64,000 bases of DNA from Marinobacter segnicrescens (lineage in GTDB: Bacteria > Pseudomonadota > Gammaproteobacteria > Pseudomonadales > Oleiphilaceae), in the NCBI RefSeq assembly GCF_900111555.1, contig NZ_FOHZ01000004.1, positions 133,342 through 197,341 on the forward strand, in the 5' to 3' direction. The notes beneath the pieces are model-generated. The model had not been told where the DNA came from, made no database searches, and saw nothing but the letters and a program-made list of their open reading frames with translations. Below, in pieces: positions 1-8,454 of this stretch; the stretch's first letter is position 1; each line of letters opens with the position of its first letter. The position numbers and the translations under genes were made by a program.

Positions 1-36
1 AAGAGAGCTGCGGAGGGCGTTACAGCCCCCCACAGC
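1..36 (-). terminator. Hairpin terminator after the ferritin-like/rubredoxin gene
   Basis: Positions 7-18 and 25-36 form a 12-bp stem, with two G-T wobbles, around a 6-nt loop. On the minus strand it follows the stop codon at 46 by about 10 nt and is trailed by TCTCTT. The T-tract is weak, so termination strength is uncertain. Confidence 0.5.
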
Positions 37-45
37 TAGTCTGGC

Positions 46-939
46 TTACACCGACAGCAGTACAAAGTCGTCCTTGGTGACCAGGCACTCCGGGCACATC
101 CAGTCATCCGGGATGTCCTCGAACGGTGTGCCTGGTTCGATACCGGAGTCCGGGTCACCTACGGTCTCATCGTAGATCCAGCCACAGACCTGGCAGACCC
201 ACTGGAGGGATTTAACCGAGTTCTCTCCGGCTCCTGTCGCCGGGCCGGTGTCGTTGGCGGCAGCTGAGGCCCGCACCTGCTGGAGCCGGCGATCAAAGGC
301 CAGGCGGCCCTTCTGTTCCAGCTCAAACGCCTTCATCACCCGGTCCCTCACACGTGCCTGCCGGTCAGTCGTGGTGGCGTAACGATGCACCGCCATCCGC
401 CCCAGCGACACATGGAATTTCTCGTCTGGAATGATCTTTTCCAGCATGGCCCGGGTCTTTTCAGGCACCCGGGGCAGCAGGCCGTCAAAGGCGTTCATGG
501 CGCCCAGTTCACCGGTGATATTATGGGCCGCGACCCGTTCCAGGGTGTCGTCTCCGGCGGCATAGAACTCGCTGACCCATTCGACCCATTCCGGTTCCGG
601 TGTCCAGCCCTCCATGCTGGTACCCAGGGATTCCAGGTGGGACAGGATCAGCTGGTAATGCTTGCCTTCATCGGCCACTTGCCGGCAGAGTCCGACGAAG
701 ACTTCGGATTCCGGCGTGTCCCGCAGCCACGAGCCGATAAACCCGGCCGCTTCCTGCTCGTACCAGCACTGGAACTTCAGCCATTCGACCAGTTCTGCAC
801 GCTCCAGGGGCTGGTAGCCACCAAAACTCTGCTCAGCCTCAGAGAGCACATCACGACGTTTTTCGAGGGTTTTGACCAGGTCCTGGTAGAACGCCTTTGG
901 ATCCTCCGCTGACCGTTGTTCTGCTGCTGCGATACTCAT
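46..939 (-). CDS. Ferritin-like diiron protein with C-terminal rubredoxin domain
   Basis: 297 aa, soluble. The N-terminal helical domain (about 45-215) carries ferritin-like diiron ligand patterns: a Glu-rich helix (E61/E63), DEGKH (E91, H94), E144 and DEKFH (E173, H176). After a low-complexity linker (about 225-242) comes a complete rubredoxin domain (245-297) with C249-x2-C252-G and C282-P-x-C285, a one-iron electron-transfer site. Fusing a diiron oxidase/peroxidase or oxygenase module to its electron donor resembles rubrerythrin, but the order and length differ from classical rubrerythrin (about 190 aa). The ATG overlaps the stop of the upstream amidohydrolase (ATGA) and has GGAGG 4 nt before it, so the two are translationally coupled. 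A substrate cannot be assigned. It could detoxify peroxide or serve as an oxygenase for an intermediate of the neighbouring catabolic island. Confidence 0.85.
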   Translation of the reverse strand: MSIAAAEQRSAEDPKAFYQDLVKTLEKRRDVLSEAEQSFGGYQPLERAELVEWLKFQCWYEQEAAGFIGSWLRDTPESEVFVGLCRQVADEGKHYQLILSHLESLGTSMEGWTPEPEWVEWVSEFYAAGDDTLERVAAHNITGELGAMNAFDGLLPRVPEKTRAMLEKIIPDEKFHVSLGRMAVHRYATTTDRQARVRDRVMKAFELEQKGRLAFDRRLQQVRASAAANDTGPATGAGENSVKSLQWVCQVCGWIYDETVGDPDSGIEPGTPFEDIPDDWMCPECLVTKDDFVLLSV

Positions 940-2141
940 ACCGCCTCCCTTATATCGGCCTGGACAGACTTCTGGTCATGTACCGCGTCATACCACTGCC
1001 CGTTGCGCAGGCAGCCAACGGCACGCAAACGCCGGTGTGCAGTGATTTGCTCATGGCCGTCGGAGAGAACGCAGGGTTGTTCTTCAATATCCAGCACACT
1101 GACTTCAGCAGCCCGGCCCGGTGTGAGGGTTCCGTACTGATCTTCGCGGTTGATGGCCTTTGCTGCATTGATCGTGTTCATGGCAATGACCTGGTGCAGG
1201 GGTACATCCAGCGCCCAGAGCTTGGACATGGTTGTGGATAATGAATACACCGGCCCATCCACGTTGAATACGTTGAGATCGGTGGAGATAGTATTGGGCA
1301 TGTAACCCCGCTCAATAAGGCGCCGGGCAGTGCGGAAGTGAAAATCACCGGCTGAGTGGCCGATGTCCATCAGCACCCCTCGGTTATAGGCATCTGTAAA
1401 GGCCCGGGTGGGTTCGCCAAACGCATCAAGCTGACCACCCCCGCCCCGGCAGGCATGGGTGATAATGTCACCCTTGCGCAGCTGGTAGAGCAGTTTTTCG
1501 GTCTCGAGCACCGGCGTATGAGGGAAGGAGCCCAGGTGAATCATGATCGGCAGGTCCGGGGCGATCTGATGGGCGGCCTCCAGGAACGGTGATCGGTCCG
1601 GGTCGTCGGTAATGGTGGGCCTCACCTTGAAGCCGACGATGACATCCCGGTTAGCATCCACCACTTCCTTTGCCGCCTCAATGTCAATGTTACGTTCGTC
1701 ATCGGCGATGCGCAGGTAGTGACAGATAAAGGTCTTGTTGGCCAGGTAGATCTGCGACGGATCCATCAGGGCGAAGATCTTGGTCCTGGTATCGGGGTGA
1801 TCAATGATGCCTTTGCGGGCGAGCCCAAAGATGGTCGTGCTGGTCGTGCCGGCGTCCACAATGATGGGAACGCCGGAATCCACGCCCATCAGGTCCGTGG
1901 GCAGGCAGAAATCCCCCAAACCGGTGAAGCAGTGGGTGTGGATGTCGATCAGGCCGGGCGTGACCAGCTTGCCCGCGACGTTCTTGACCCGGGCATTGGG
2001 GTAGAGGGCGCCTGCGTCAGGACCTACCTCAAGGATGGACGCTCCACAGGTGACCACATCGGCAACCTCGTCGAGCCCGTTGGCGGGGTCGATGACGCGC
2101 CCCCCCTTCAATACAAGAATCGGATCTTGATCGGAAGGCAT
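936..2141 (-). CDS. Dihydroorotase-like amidohydrolase/deacetylase family metallohydrolase
   Basis: 401 aa, cytosolic TIM-barrel amidohydrolase. Seen: strand-1 H68-x-H70 in DIHTH, a lysine in VGFK (K172) at the place of the carbamylated bridging Lys, H202 (MIHLG), H229 (ITHAC) and catalytic D288 (STDLN). This is the two-metal set of the dihydroorotase/hydantoinase/EF0837-like group, which hydrolyses cyclic or linear amides. The start is the internal ATG at 2141, which has GGAGG 6 nt upstream; a longer frame to 2162 has no such site. The gene is first in an operon with the ferritin-like/rubredoxin gene. A RutR-box-like palindrome (2207-2222) lies 65 bp upstream. In this setting a ring-opening or amide-cleaving step on a nucleobase derivative is plausible but inferred. 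Confidence 0.85.
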   Translation of the reverse strand: MPSDQDPILVLKGGRVIDPANGLDEVADVVTCGASILEVGPDAGALYPNARVKNVAGKLVTPGLIDIHTHCFTGLGDFCLPTDLMGVDSGVPIIVDAGTTSTTIFGLARKGIIDHPDTRTKIFALMDPSQIYLANKTFICHYLRIADDERNIDIEAAKEVVDANRDVIVGFKVRPTITDDPDRSPFLEAAHQIAPDLPIMIHLGSFPHTPVLETEKLLYQLRKGDIITHACRGGGGQLDAFGEPTRAFTDAYNRGVLMDIGHSAGDFHFRTARRLIERGYMPNTISTDLNVFNVDGPVYSLSTTMSKLWALDVPLHQVIAMNTINAAKAINREDQYGTLTPGRAAEVSVLDIEEQPCVLSDGHEQITAHRRLRAVGCLRNGQWYDAVHDQKSVQADIREAV

Positions 2142-2187
2142 AGCATTCCTCCGGTATTTCACGAGAACCGTACGCCACCGCAGCGTT

Positions 2188-2205
2188 ATGACAGAGGAAT
2201 GTCAT
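2188..2205. promoter_or_regulatory. Perfect inverted repeat, candidate operator
   Basis: ATGACA-GAGGAA-TGTCAT is a perfect 6+6 inverted repeat two bases from the RutR-like box at 2207. It lies 47-64 bp upstream of the minus-strand amidohydrolase start. It may be a second regulator's site. No known factor is assigned. Confidence 0.3.
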
Positions 2206-2206
2206 C

Positions 2207-2222
2207 TTGACTCAGGAGTCTG
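2207..2222 (-). promoter_or_regulatory. RutR-box-like operator, site A
   Basis: TTGACTC-AG-GAGTCTG contains a perfect GACTC-AG-GAGTC palindrome. It matches 9 of 14 specified positions of YTGACCA-NN-TGGTCAR, making it the weakest of the seven sites. It lies 65 bp upstream of the amidohydrolase start at 2141. Confidence 0.35.
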
Positions 2223-2481
2223 ATCCAGGAGGTTCTCTCAGCCCGGAAATTCCCTGAGTCAGGAAAAGCAGAATATGTGCCAAAGGCGGTTCGGCGCCTG
2301 TATACGGCCAATGCCAGCGCAGACGCTTCTTTCGCGGCAGCCAGCTGTGCATCCTTGTGGGGCAGTGGACGGGTGGTTGCCGTCCTTCAGTGCACATCGT
2401 TGGTATTTGAAGATCCAATCGCCTGTTGCTCCTGCGGTATGAGATAGACAGGCCGTCTGTGGCATGTAAATCGCATTAAAC

Positions 2482-2497
2482 CTGATCATTCAGTCAG
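2482..2497 (+). promoter_or_regulatory. RutR-box-like operator, site B
   Basis: CTGATCA-TT-CAGTCAG matches 11 of 14 consensus positions. It ends 18 bp before the start codon at 2516, a position suited to repression of transcription or elongation. Confidence 0.5.
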
Positions 2498-2515
2498 GAT
2501 ATGCCGGGAGTCTGT

Positions 2516-3862
2516 ATGTCCAGTTTTGCGATTTGTAATGCCGCGATTTTCACGGTTGACCCACGCAACCGGGTTATTCCCGACGGCACCCTGGTCGTAG
2601 AGGACGGCACGATCGTCAGGGTGGGGGATAGCCGGGAAATCACCGTTCCGGGTGATTGTGAGGTGATTGACGGGAAGGGGTGTGCACTGTTGCCGGGGCT
2701 GATCGACTGTCACTCCCACTCCAGCCTGATGCGGGGTGTTACCGAGAACATGCCGTTGATGGAGTGGCTGCCCTGGTACCAGCTGGAACACCGGGCGATG
2801 ACGGAAGAGTTCGCTTACCATTCGGCCCGGCTCTGCTACCTGGAAGCACTGCAATCCGGTACCACCTGCGTGATGGACATGTTCCGCTATATGGACCGCT
2901 GCGCTGATGCCGCTGGCGAGCTTGGTCTTAGGGTACAGCTTGCCCCCTATGTGGCGGACCGTCCCGGTAAGGACTTCTTCTCTACCCGGGAGGAAAACCG
3001 CCGGCTGATTCGCTCCCATCATGAAACCCGGAGTGGCCGGATACGGGTCTGGTTGGGGCTGGAGCACCTGTTCTACTGCACGGAAGACGCCTACCGCGAA
3101 GCTGCGGCCCTGAGCCGGGAATATGGTGTGGGCATCCATACTCACTGCAGTGAACAGAAGGAAGAAGAGTGGGCGGTTACTGCCGAGCTGGGACGAAGGT
3201 CGCTGGCCATGCTGGACCATTACGGCATTCTCGGGGAACGGACGCTGCTGGCCCACTGTGTCTGGCTGAACAGCGACGAAATCGCCAGGGTGGCGGACAC
3301 AGGTACCAGCATTGCCCATTGCCCGGTCAGCAACGCCAAGCTGGCCAGTGGTGTGGCGCCGGTGCCGGAAATGCTTGCCGCCGGGGTCACCGTGGGGCTG
3401 GGCACCGACGGCCCGGTCTGTAATAACAGCCTTACCCTGTTTGAAGAAATGAAATTCGCCTCCCTGATCCAGAAGGCGACCCGGTTGGATGCTACCGCAT
3501 TGCCCGCCGACCAGATCCTGCGTATGGCCACCATCAACGGCGCGAAAGCCCTGGGGCTGGACCACGAAATCGGTTCCCTGGAGGTGGGCAAGAAGGCAGA
3601 CCTGCTGTTGCTGGACCTGGCGAAGGCCAACCTGACGCCGGTGAGTGTCAATGAACACGGCGGCAACCTGCTGTGGAATCTGGTGTTTGCCGCTACCAGT
3701 GCCAATGTTGCGGTCGTATGGGTGGACGGCCGGCGACTGATCGACAATGGCTATGCGACGACCGTTCCCCAGCAACTTGTTATCGCAGAGGCCCAGCAGC
3801 AGGGCCTGGCCCTGCACGAAGCCTGCCGACAACTTTCCCATACCCGAACCTCGATGGTTTGA
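2516..3862 (+). CDS. Amidohydrolase, cytosine/SAH-deaminase (TrzA/AtzA-like) family
   Basis: 448 aa, cytosolic, single-metal aminohydrolase of the SAH/MTA deaminase-chlorohydrolase group. Visible ligands: H66-x-H68 (DCHSH), H210 followed by the catalytic E213 (HTHCSE), H247 (LAHC) and D298 (GTDGP). The family removes an exocyclic amine (or chlorine) from purine, pyrimidine or triazine rings. The ATG at 2516 is chosen because GGGAG lies 5 nt upstream; the ATG at 2501 has nothing. It is divergent from the dihydroorotase-like gene and convergent with the 8-oxoguanine-deaminase-like gene, and carries its own RutR-like box. The exact substrate cannot be read from sequence; adenine- or guanine-type bases, methylthioadenosine or pyrimidines are all possible. 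Confidence 0.85.
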   Translation: MSSFAICNAAIFTVDPRNRVIPDGTLVVEDGTIVRVGDSREITVPGDCEVIDGKGCALLPGLIDCHSHSSLMRGVTENMPLMEWLPWYQLEHRAMTEEFAYHSARLCYLEALQSGTTCVMDMFRYMDRCADAAGELGLRVQLAPYVADRPGKDFFSTREENRRLIRSHHETRSGRIRVWLGLEHLFYCTEDAYREAAALSREYGVGIHTHCSEQKEEEWAVTAELGRRSLAMLDHYGILGERTLLAHCVWLNSDEIARVADTGTSIAHCPVSNAKLASGVAPVPEMLAAGVTVGLGTDGPVCNNSLTLFEEMKFASLIQKATRLDATALPADQILRMATINGAKALGLDHEIGSLEVGKKADLLLLDLAKANLTPVSVNEHGGNLLWNLVFAATSANVAVVWVDGRRLIDNGYATTVPQQLVIAEAQQQGLALHEACRQLSHTRTSMV

Positions 3863-3908
3863 GGACGAACCATCTTTTTTGGGGTACGTGCAACAACATC
3901 CTGTTGAT

Positions 3909-5270
3909 TTATCGGGTCAGCTCACTCGCCATCCGGTTCTGCTCCTCGATGATATGGGGCAGTGACCGGGTGAGCAGTTCGCCTTCCTCAATGACCACGC
4001 GGCCGTTAATGATGCTCCAGTTCACCCGGGGCGGGGTGCAGAACACCAGTGAGGCCAGAGGGTCGCCCTGGCCCCCGGCCATGGCGATGTCATCGGTGCG
4101 GAAGGCAACGATATCGGCGCAATAGCCGGGCTGGATGCGCCCCAGGGCACCGCCCCGGCCCAACACTTCCGCGCCGCCCCTGGTAGCCAGACGCAGGGCT
4201 TCCCGGGCGGTCATATCACCGGGATTCTGCTCACGCACCCTTGCCGACAGCATGGCCAGGCGGGCCTCGTCCAGCAGGTTGCCACTATCGTTGGAGGCGC
4301 TGCCGTCCACGCCCAAGCCTACCTTGACCCCGGCATTGAGCATCCTGCGTACCGGCGCGATTCCGGAGGCCAGACGCATGTTTGAGCAGGGGCAGTGGGC
4401 GACGCCGGTGCCGGTGCGGGCAAACAGGGCAATACCGGGCTCATCCAGGTGTACACAATGGGCGTGCCATACGTCTTCACCCACCCAGCCTACGTGCTCG
4501 GTGAATTCTGTCGGTGTCATGCCGTAGCGTTCCTGGCTGAAGGCCACGTCTTTCCAGTTCTCGGCGGTGTGGGTATGCAGGCCTACCTTAAGGGAGCGTG
4601 CCATGGTCGCCGCCTCGCGCATCAGGTCGGTGGTTACGGTAAACGGAGAGCAGGGCGCCAGCGCCACCCGCACCATGGCGTCAGCGCTATGGTCGTGGTG
4701 AGTTTCCACCACCCGCTGCATGTCTTTGAGAATGGCGTCTTCGTCAGCTTCCACAAGGGCATCCGGGGGCAGGCCGCCCCGGCTTTGGCCCAGGCTCATG
4801 GCGCCCCGGGCGCCGTGGAAGCGCATGCCCATTTCGGTGGCCGCCTGAACACTGTCATCCAGGGTGATGCCATTTACGTGCAAGTAGGCATGGTCGGCTG
4901 CCGTGGTACAGCCGGACAGCATCAGCTCCGCCATGGCGGTCCGGCTGGCCGCCCGCTGCATCTCCGGGTTGATATTGCGCCATACCGGAAACAGTGCACT
5001 GAGCCAGTCAAAAAGCTCACCGTTCTGGGCGGCGGGCAACGCCCGGGTCAGGGACTGGAACATATGGTGGTGAGTGTTAATCAGGCCAGGTATGACCACA
5101 TGAGCGTTCAGATCGATGGTGCGGTCCGCGCCTTCCGGGCATTCGGCCATGGGGCCTACAGAGTCAATGCGGTTGGCCCTTATGAGTATGTAGCCGTTGG
5201 TAATCTCGCGCTGATCATCGTCCATGGTAGCGATGACCCTGGCGTTCTTCAGTAGCAGCGTTTGCGTCAT
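3909..5270 (-). CDS. 8-oxoguanine deaminase-like amidohydrolase (AtzB/8-oxoG deaminase group)
   Basis: 453 aa, cytosolic. It has the mononuclear aminohydrolase set: H67-x-H69 (NTHHHM), H234/E237 (HTHTAE), H271 (HAHC) and D322 (GVDGS). The block GLINTHHHMFQSLTRA and the following NGELFDWL are typical of proteins annotated as 8-oxoguanine deaminase or hydroxydechloroatrazine ethylaminohydrolase. Both act on oxidised or substituted purine/triazine rings. The start ATG at 5270 begins the conserved domain (TLLLKNA). An upstream TTG in the same frame would add 16 unconserved residues. A RutR-like box (5349-5364) lies 78 bp upstream. It probably converts 8-oxoguanine to urate and ammonia, but this is family inference. 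Confidence 0.75.
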   Translation of the reverse strand: MTQTLLLKNARVIATMDDDQREITNGYILIRANRIDSVGPMAECPEGADRTIDLNAHVVIPGLINTHHHMFQSLTRALPAAQNGELFDWLSALFPVWRNINPEMQRAASRTAMAELMLSGCTTAADHAYLHVNGITLDDSVQAATEMGMRFHGARGAMSLGQSRGGLPPDALVEADEDAILKDMQRVVETHHDHSADAMVRVALAPCSPFTVTTDLMREAATMARSLKVGLHTHTAENWKDVAFSQERYGMTPTEFTEHVGWVGEDVWHAHCVHLDEPGIALFARTGTGVAHCPCSNMRLASGIAPVRRMLNAGVKVGLGVDGSASNDSGNLLDEARLAMLSARVREQNPGDMTAREALRLATRGGAEVLGRGGALGRIQPGYCADIVAFRTDDIAMAGGQGDPLASLVFCTPPRVNWSIINGRVVIEEGELLTRSLPHIIEEQNRMASELTR

Positions 5271-5348
5271 GGCTGGAATGTTCCCGTTACAAGAGTCTGG
5301 AGCGTTTTCTGTATGCAAGAGTGGTGCCTTAATACGCCAAGTAAAAGC

Positions 5349-5364
5349 CTGACTTTACGGTCAT
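5349..5364 (-). promoter_or_regulatory. RutR-box-like operator, site C
   Basis: CTGACTT-TA-CGGTCAT matches 10 of 14 consensus positions and lies 78 bp upstream of the deaminase start at 5270. It shares the 5271-5512 divergent region with site D. Confidence 0.45.
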
Positions 5365-5468
5365 AAAAGTGACATTCCGCACCTGTTTGAAGCAGGTAAT
5401 AGTTGTTCAGTCCCTTTAAAAGGCCGTATCTGTGCCTTTCTCGAGATGGCATGCCCGTTGCAAATAAT

Positions 5469-5484
5469 CTGACCAATTGGCTAA
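5469..5484 (+). promoter_or_regulatory. RutR-box-like operator, site D
   Basis: CTGACCA-AT-TGGCTAA matches 12 of 14 consensus positions. It ends 28 bp before the oxygenase start at 5513. Confidence 0.55.
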
Positions 5485-5512
5485 CAAATTCGGATAAGCA
5501 AGCGGAGGCAGT

Positions 5513-6460
5513 ATGGCGGACAAGGTCGGGGGAATACCCGTGATTGATTTCGGGCCTTTCCTGGAGGGGGATACGACAGCACAGCGGACGGTTGCCGAAC
5601 AGATGCGGCAGGCCAGCCGGGAATGGGGGTTCTTCTACCTGGAGAATTGCGGAATGCCGGCAGAGCAGTTGGCCGAAACCTTTGCTGCGTCGAAGGCCTT
5701 CTTCGACCTGCCAACGGACGAGAAAAACCGGGTCGCCTGGCAGAGCGCCGAAAGCAACCGTGGTTACGTGGGTATCAAGCGGGAGCGACTCGATCCTTCA
5801 CGACCTGGGGACCTCAAGGAGGCCTTTAACCTGGCACCGGAACAACCAGACCCGGATGCCCACAAGAACCTCTGGCCAAAAGGGCATCCGCAGTTCGAGG
5901 AGACCATGACCCGGTTCCTGGACGAGTGCATTCATACAGCGGACCGGGTGTTGCAGGCATTCGCCCTTGCCCTGGGGCAGCCTGCGGACTTCTTTGTGGA
6001 CGCCCATAACCTGCACCATCACACCCTGCGGTTGCTCCATTATCCGCCACTGCCGGAAGGCTTCGAGCCCCACGACGGTGAAAGCCGTGCTGGTGCCCAT
6101 ACCGATTACGGCAGCATTACCCTGTTGTTTCAGGACGATGTGGGTGGTCTTGAGGTGCGCACCCGTGCCGGCGATTGGATCCGGGCTACCCCGATACCAG
6201 GCACCGTGGTGGTAAATACCGGTGACCTTATGCACCGTTGGACCAACCATGTGTTTTGTTCCACGCCCCACCGGGTGAATGTGGCGCCGGAGCATCGCCA
6301 TCGCGACCGCTATTCCATCGCGTTCTTCTGCCATCCCAACAAGGATGCGGTGATCACCTGTATCGACACCTGTGCGACGGAGGACAACCCGCCTATCTAT
6401 GGCCCGATCACCGCCGGGCAGCACCTCCACGAACAGCTCACTAACACCTATGGCCCTTAA
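5513..6460 (+). CDS. Fe(II)/2-oxoglutarate oxygenase, IPNS/thymine-7-hydroxylase-like
   Basis: 315 aa, cytosolic. N-terminal DIOX_N-type segment (IPVIDFGPFLEGD, 8-20) is followed by the double-stranded beta-helix core. The iron facial triad is H196-T-D198 and H253 (TPHR); the 2-oxoglutarate anchor is R266-Y-S268. The core reads AGAHTDYGSITLLFQD...ATPIPGTVVVNTGDLMHRWTN, which to my recollection is unusually close to fungal thymine 7-hydroxylase, an enzyme that oxidises the thymine methyl group stepwise. Such enzymes couple substrate hydroxylation to decarboxylation of 2-oxoglutarate. AGCGGAGG lies just upstream of ATG 5513, and a strong RutR-like box precedes it. The broken binding-protein gene follows 27 bp downstream, so this gene may once have headed a longer operon. 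Confidence 0.85.
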   Translation: MADKVGGIPVIDFGPFLEGDTTAQRTVAEQMRQASREWGFFYLENCGMPAEQLAETFAASKAFFDLPTDEKNRVAWQSAESNRGYVGIKRERLDPSRPGDLKEAFNLAPEQPDPDAHKNLWPKGHPQFEETMTRFLDECIHTADRVLQAFALALGQPADFFVDAHNLHHHTLRLLHYPPLPEGFEPHDGESRAGAHTDYGSITLLFQDDVGGLEVRTRAGDWIRATPIPGTVVVNTGDLMHRWTNHVFCSTPHRVNVAPEHRHRDRYSIAFFCHPNKDAVITCIDTCATEDNPPIYGPITAGQHLHEQLTNTYGP

Positions 6461-6487
6461 GGCTTGATCCTGAGTGAGGATGTCACC

Positions 6488-6651
6488 ATGAAAACACTGA
6501 AGACACTGGCCGCCGGGATTACCCTGTCCCTACCCGTGAACGCTGGCAGACCTTGTTCGAGGACATGGTCGCAGCGGACACCCTGCCGGAGGACCTGGGC
6601 TGGGAAAAGGCCTTTAACCTGAGCTTCGTGGAAGTGGTTTACGCGGACTGA
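6488..6651 (+). pseudogene. Deletion remnant of an NMT1/THI5-like ABC binding protein
   Basis: A start with a GAGG site (GTGAGGATGTCACC ATG at 6488) opens a typical signal-peptide start, MKTLKTLAAGITLSL. At about 6530 the reading frame that makes sense shifts by one base. The shifted frame, T-R-ERWQTLFEDMVAAD and on to FVEVVYAD followed by TGA at 6649-6651, matches the C-terminal tail of NMT1-type binding proteins; compare TEERWQKIRDFMVEAG near the end of the intact protein at 12918-13913. About 270 central codons are missing. The simplest reading is a single internal deletion that fused the first 15 or so codons to the last 38, out of frame. As written it would give only a short nonsense peptide. 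It lies directly behind the oxygenase gene. Confidence 0.75.
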
Positions 6652-6703
6652 GCATCAGAAAGCACCCGACGAGGGGGGTCTCTGCTGCCCTTTTTCGTCC
6701 GTG

Positions 6704-7468
6704 TCAGGGCGGACCGACGATTCCTGCAACAAACCCGGCTAGGGCATCAGCTGTCGCTTGCGGCGCGGCGACCTGAGGTACATGGCCGGTATCCAGGGAT
6801 ACCACCTGGGCTCCGGGCACCAACGCCTGCATGCGACGTTGTACCGGTAACACCACCGAGCGGTCCCGGAGCGCCTCAATGTAGAGACGCGGCAACTTAC
6901 CGAACCGCTCCGGCGTCCATTGAGGTACGAGGGCCCGGCTGCCCTCAGCCTGAGGGCCGAAGCGGGGAATGGCCTGCTCCGCCACTGTCTTACTGACGTC
7001 CTGCAGGAAGATGTCGCGAATGGCCATGTCGGGTACCCGGGAGACTCGTCCGTCAGCGTCCCACTGCAGGAACGGACCGATGCCGGAGGCTTCCGGGTGG
7101 TCGGCCAGCATTGTGGCAACCAACTCACCAAAGCCGGTCTTTGTGGGCAGCATCATTCCCGCGAGGTAAGCCACGCCAACAACCCGATCATTGATCGCTT
7201 CGGCTAGTTGCGTGACCACCGCGCCGCCGCCTGAATGGCCAACCAGCAGCAGCGGCCCGCCAACCTTTTCCAGGACGCGTTTCAGGTTTTCTACGCACTG
7301 GTCCAGGGACGCCTCTGCCGGGTTACCCAGACGCTCGCCGCAACCGGGCAGGTCAGGTGCGAGCACGGTGAATCCGCGTCCTTCCAGGCAAGGGGTAACG
7401 GCGTCCCACACCCAGCCGCCGGCCCAGGCACCATGGATCAGTAATGCGGTCACCGGTGAGTCAGGCAT
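6704..7468 (-). CDS. Alpha/beta-hydrolase fold protein
   Basis: 254 aa, cytosolic. An oxyanion-hole motif HGAWAGG (12-18) precedes the nucleophile elbow G77-H-S79-G-G. A late histidine in DTGHVPQ fits the catalytic base. Length and motifs fit the small esterase/MenH/salicylate-esterase-like group. The start overlaps the stop of the upstream oxygenase by 8 bp, so the two are co-translated. The substrate is unknown; an ester, lactone or amide formed by the oxygenase branch is a reasonable inference. It converges with the pseudogene. Confidence 0.85.
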   Translation of the reverse strand: MPDSPVTALLIHGAWAGGWVWDAVTPCLEGRGFTVLAPDLPGCGERLGNPAEASLDQCVENLKRVLEKVGGPLLLVGHSGGGAVVTQLAEAINDRVVGVAYLAGMMLPTKTGFGELVATMLADHPEASGIGPFLQWDADGRVSRVPDMAIRDIFLQDVSKTVAEQAIPRFGPQAEGSRALVPQWTPERFGKLPRLYIEALRDRSVVLPVQRRMQALVPGAQVVSLDTGHVPQVAAPQATADALAGFVAGIVGPP

Positions 7469-8429
7469 AGGTCCTCCGGTACATCTCCATCAAATGGGCT
7501 TCCACGGTGGTGGGCGGGTAGTGGGGCTGGTCGCCCTCCGCGAGGCATGCAGGGAGGCAGGACACCTCGTGGTCCGGGTTACCACTGTAGAAAAAGGGTA
7601 CCGAATAGCGCTCTGCACCTGAGGTATTGATTACCCGGTGCAGGGTGGAGCGATAGCGGTCATTGGTCCAACGGGCAATCATGTCTCCCAGGTTCACCAC
7701 AAAGGTGCCGGGAATGGGGTCGGCATCGATCCAGCGGTTATTCCGGGCGTCCCAGACCTGAAGGCCGGGGTTGTCGTCCAGTAGCAGGATGGTCACGCCG
7801 CCAAAATCCGTATGCGCGCCACAGCCTTTCTCCCCGGGTTGCGGACTGGGTGGTTGCGGGGGGTAGTGGAGTAATCGCAGTGTCGACAGCGGAGCGCGGC
7901 AGAAGTCCTCGAAGAAATCGGGCGACAACCCCAGGGCCATCGCCAGTGCCTCCATGATTTGGGCACTCAGGGCATTCATGGCGTGAAAGTATTCCGTCAT
8001 GGTGTCCCGGAATGCAGGCGGGGACTGCGGCCACTGGTTGGCCCCCTGATTGAACCGGCCAGCCTTCACCCGTGGGTCTGATTCATCGAGTTCCTCCCCG
8101 ATGTAGAAGCCTTCCTTCAGGTCCGGCGGGCTTCCCGGCTCCAGGGTCTGGCCTTTCAGGGGTTCGTACCCCCGGTTTGCCCGGGACCGCCCCTTGTGGA
8201 GGGCCACCTTCTGGTTTTCTGGCAAGGCGAACAGGGCTCTGGCGTCCCGGAATACCCGGTCGATCAGTTCTCCGGCAATGCCATGGTTGCTGACGTAGAA
8301 AAAGCCGGTTTGCAGGCAGGCATGGTCCAGCAGGTGAGCGAGCGCCAGGCGTTGTTCATCGGCTCCGTTAAGTAGTGACAGGTCGATAACGGGCAGTGGG
8401 GCGCCCGTCAGGGAGGTGGAGTGCATCAT
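7461..8429 (-). CDS. Second Fe(II)/2-oxoglutarate oxygenase, IPNS/thymine-7-hydroxylase-like
   Basis: 322 aa. Same architecture as the oxygenase at 5513: N-terminal LPVIDLSLL (12-20), iron ligands H206-T-D208 and H264 (LHRV), and 2-oxoglutarate anchor R274-Y-S276. Conserved TLRLLHYPP and RWTN blocks are shared with the first copy, but overall divergence is clear, so these are old paralogues rather than a recent duplication. The first ATG (8429) and the next codon (8426) are both ATG with a weak GGGAA upstream. A near-consensus RutR-like box ends 25 bp before it. It heads a two-gene unit with the alpha/beta hydrolase. Confidence 0.85.
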   Translation of the reverse strand: MMHSTSLTGAPLPVIDLSLLNGADEQRLALAHLLDHACLQTGFFYVSNHGIAGELIDRVFRDARALFALPENQKVALHKGRSRANRGYEPLKGQTLEPGSPPDLKEGFYIGEELDESDPRVKAGRFNQGANQWPQSPPAFRDTMTEYFHAMNALSAQIMEALAMALGLSPDFFEDFCRAPLSTLRLLHYPPQPPSPQPGEKGCGAHTDFGGVTILLLDDNPGLQVWDARNNRWIDADPIPGTFVVNLGDMIARWTNDRYRSTLHRVINTSGAERYSVPFFYSGNPDHEVSCLPACLAEGDQPHYPPTTVEAHLMEMYRRTYA

Positions 8430-8454
8430 CTTTTTCCCAGGAGTAGATTCAATA

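Larger units (their letters stand above)
2142..2515. other. Divergent regulatory intergenic region
   Basis: Non-coding stretch between two divergently transcribed amidohydrolase genes. It contains two RutR-box-like palindromes (2207-2222 and 2482-2497), one near each gene, and a separate inverted repeat ATGACA-N6-TGTCAT at 2188-2205. No open frame here has a credible ribosome-binding site or recognisable product. Confidence 0.6.

Noticed and set aside
2486..3841. A 451-codon open frame on the minus strand opposite the TrzA-like amidohydrolase
   Set aside because: No ribosome site, low-complexity composition and no recognisable domain; it mirrors codon bias of the real gene on the other strand.
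6668..6699. Terminator between the pseudogene and the alpha/beta hydrolase
   Set aside because: GACGA and TCGTC arms pair, but the inner stem is poor, so it is not listed as a feature.
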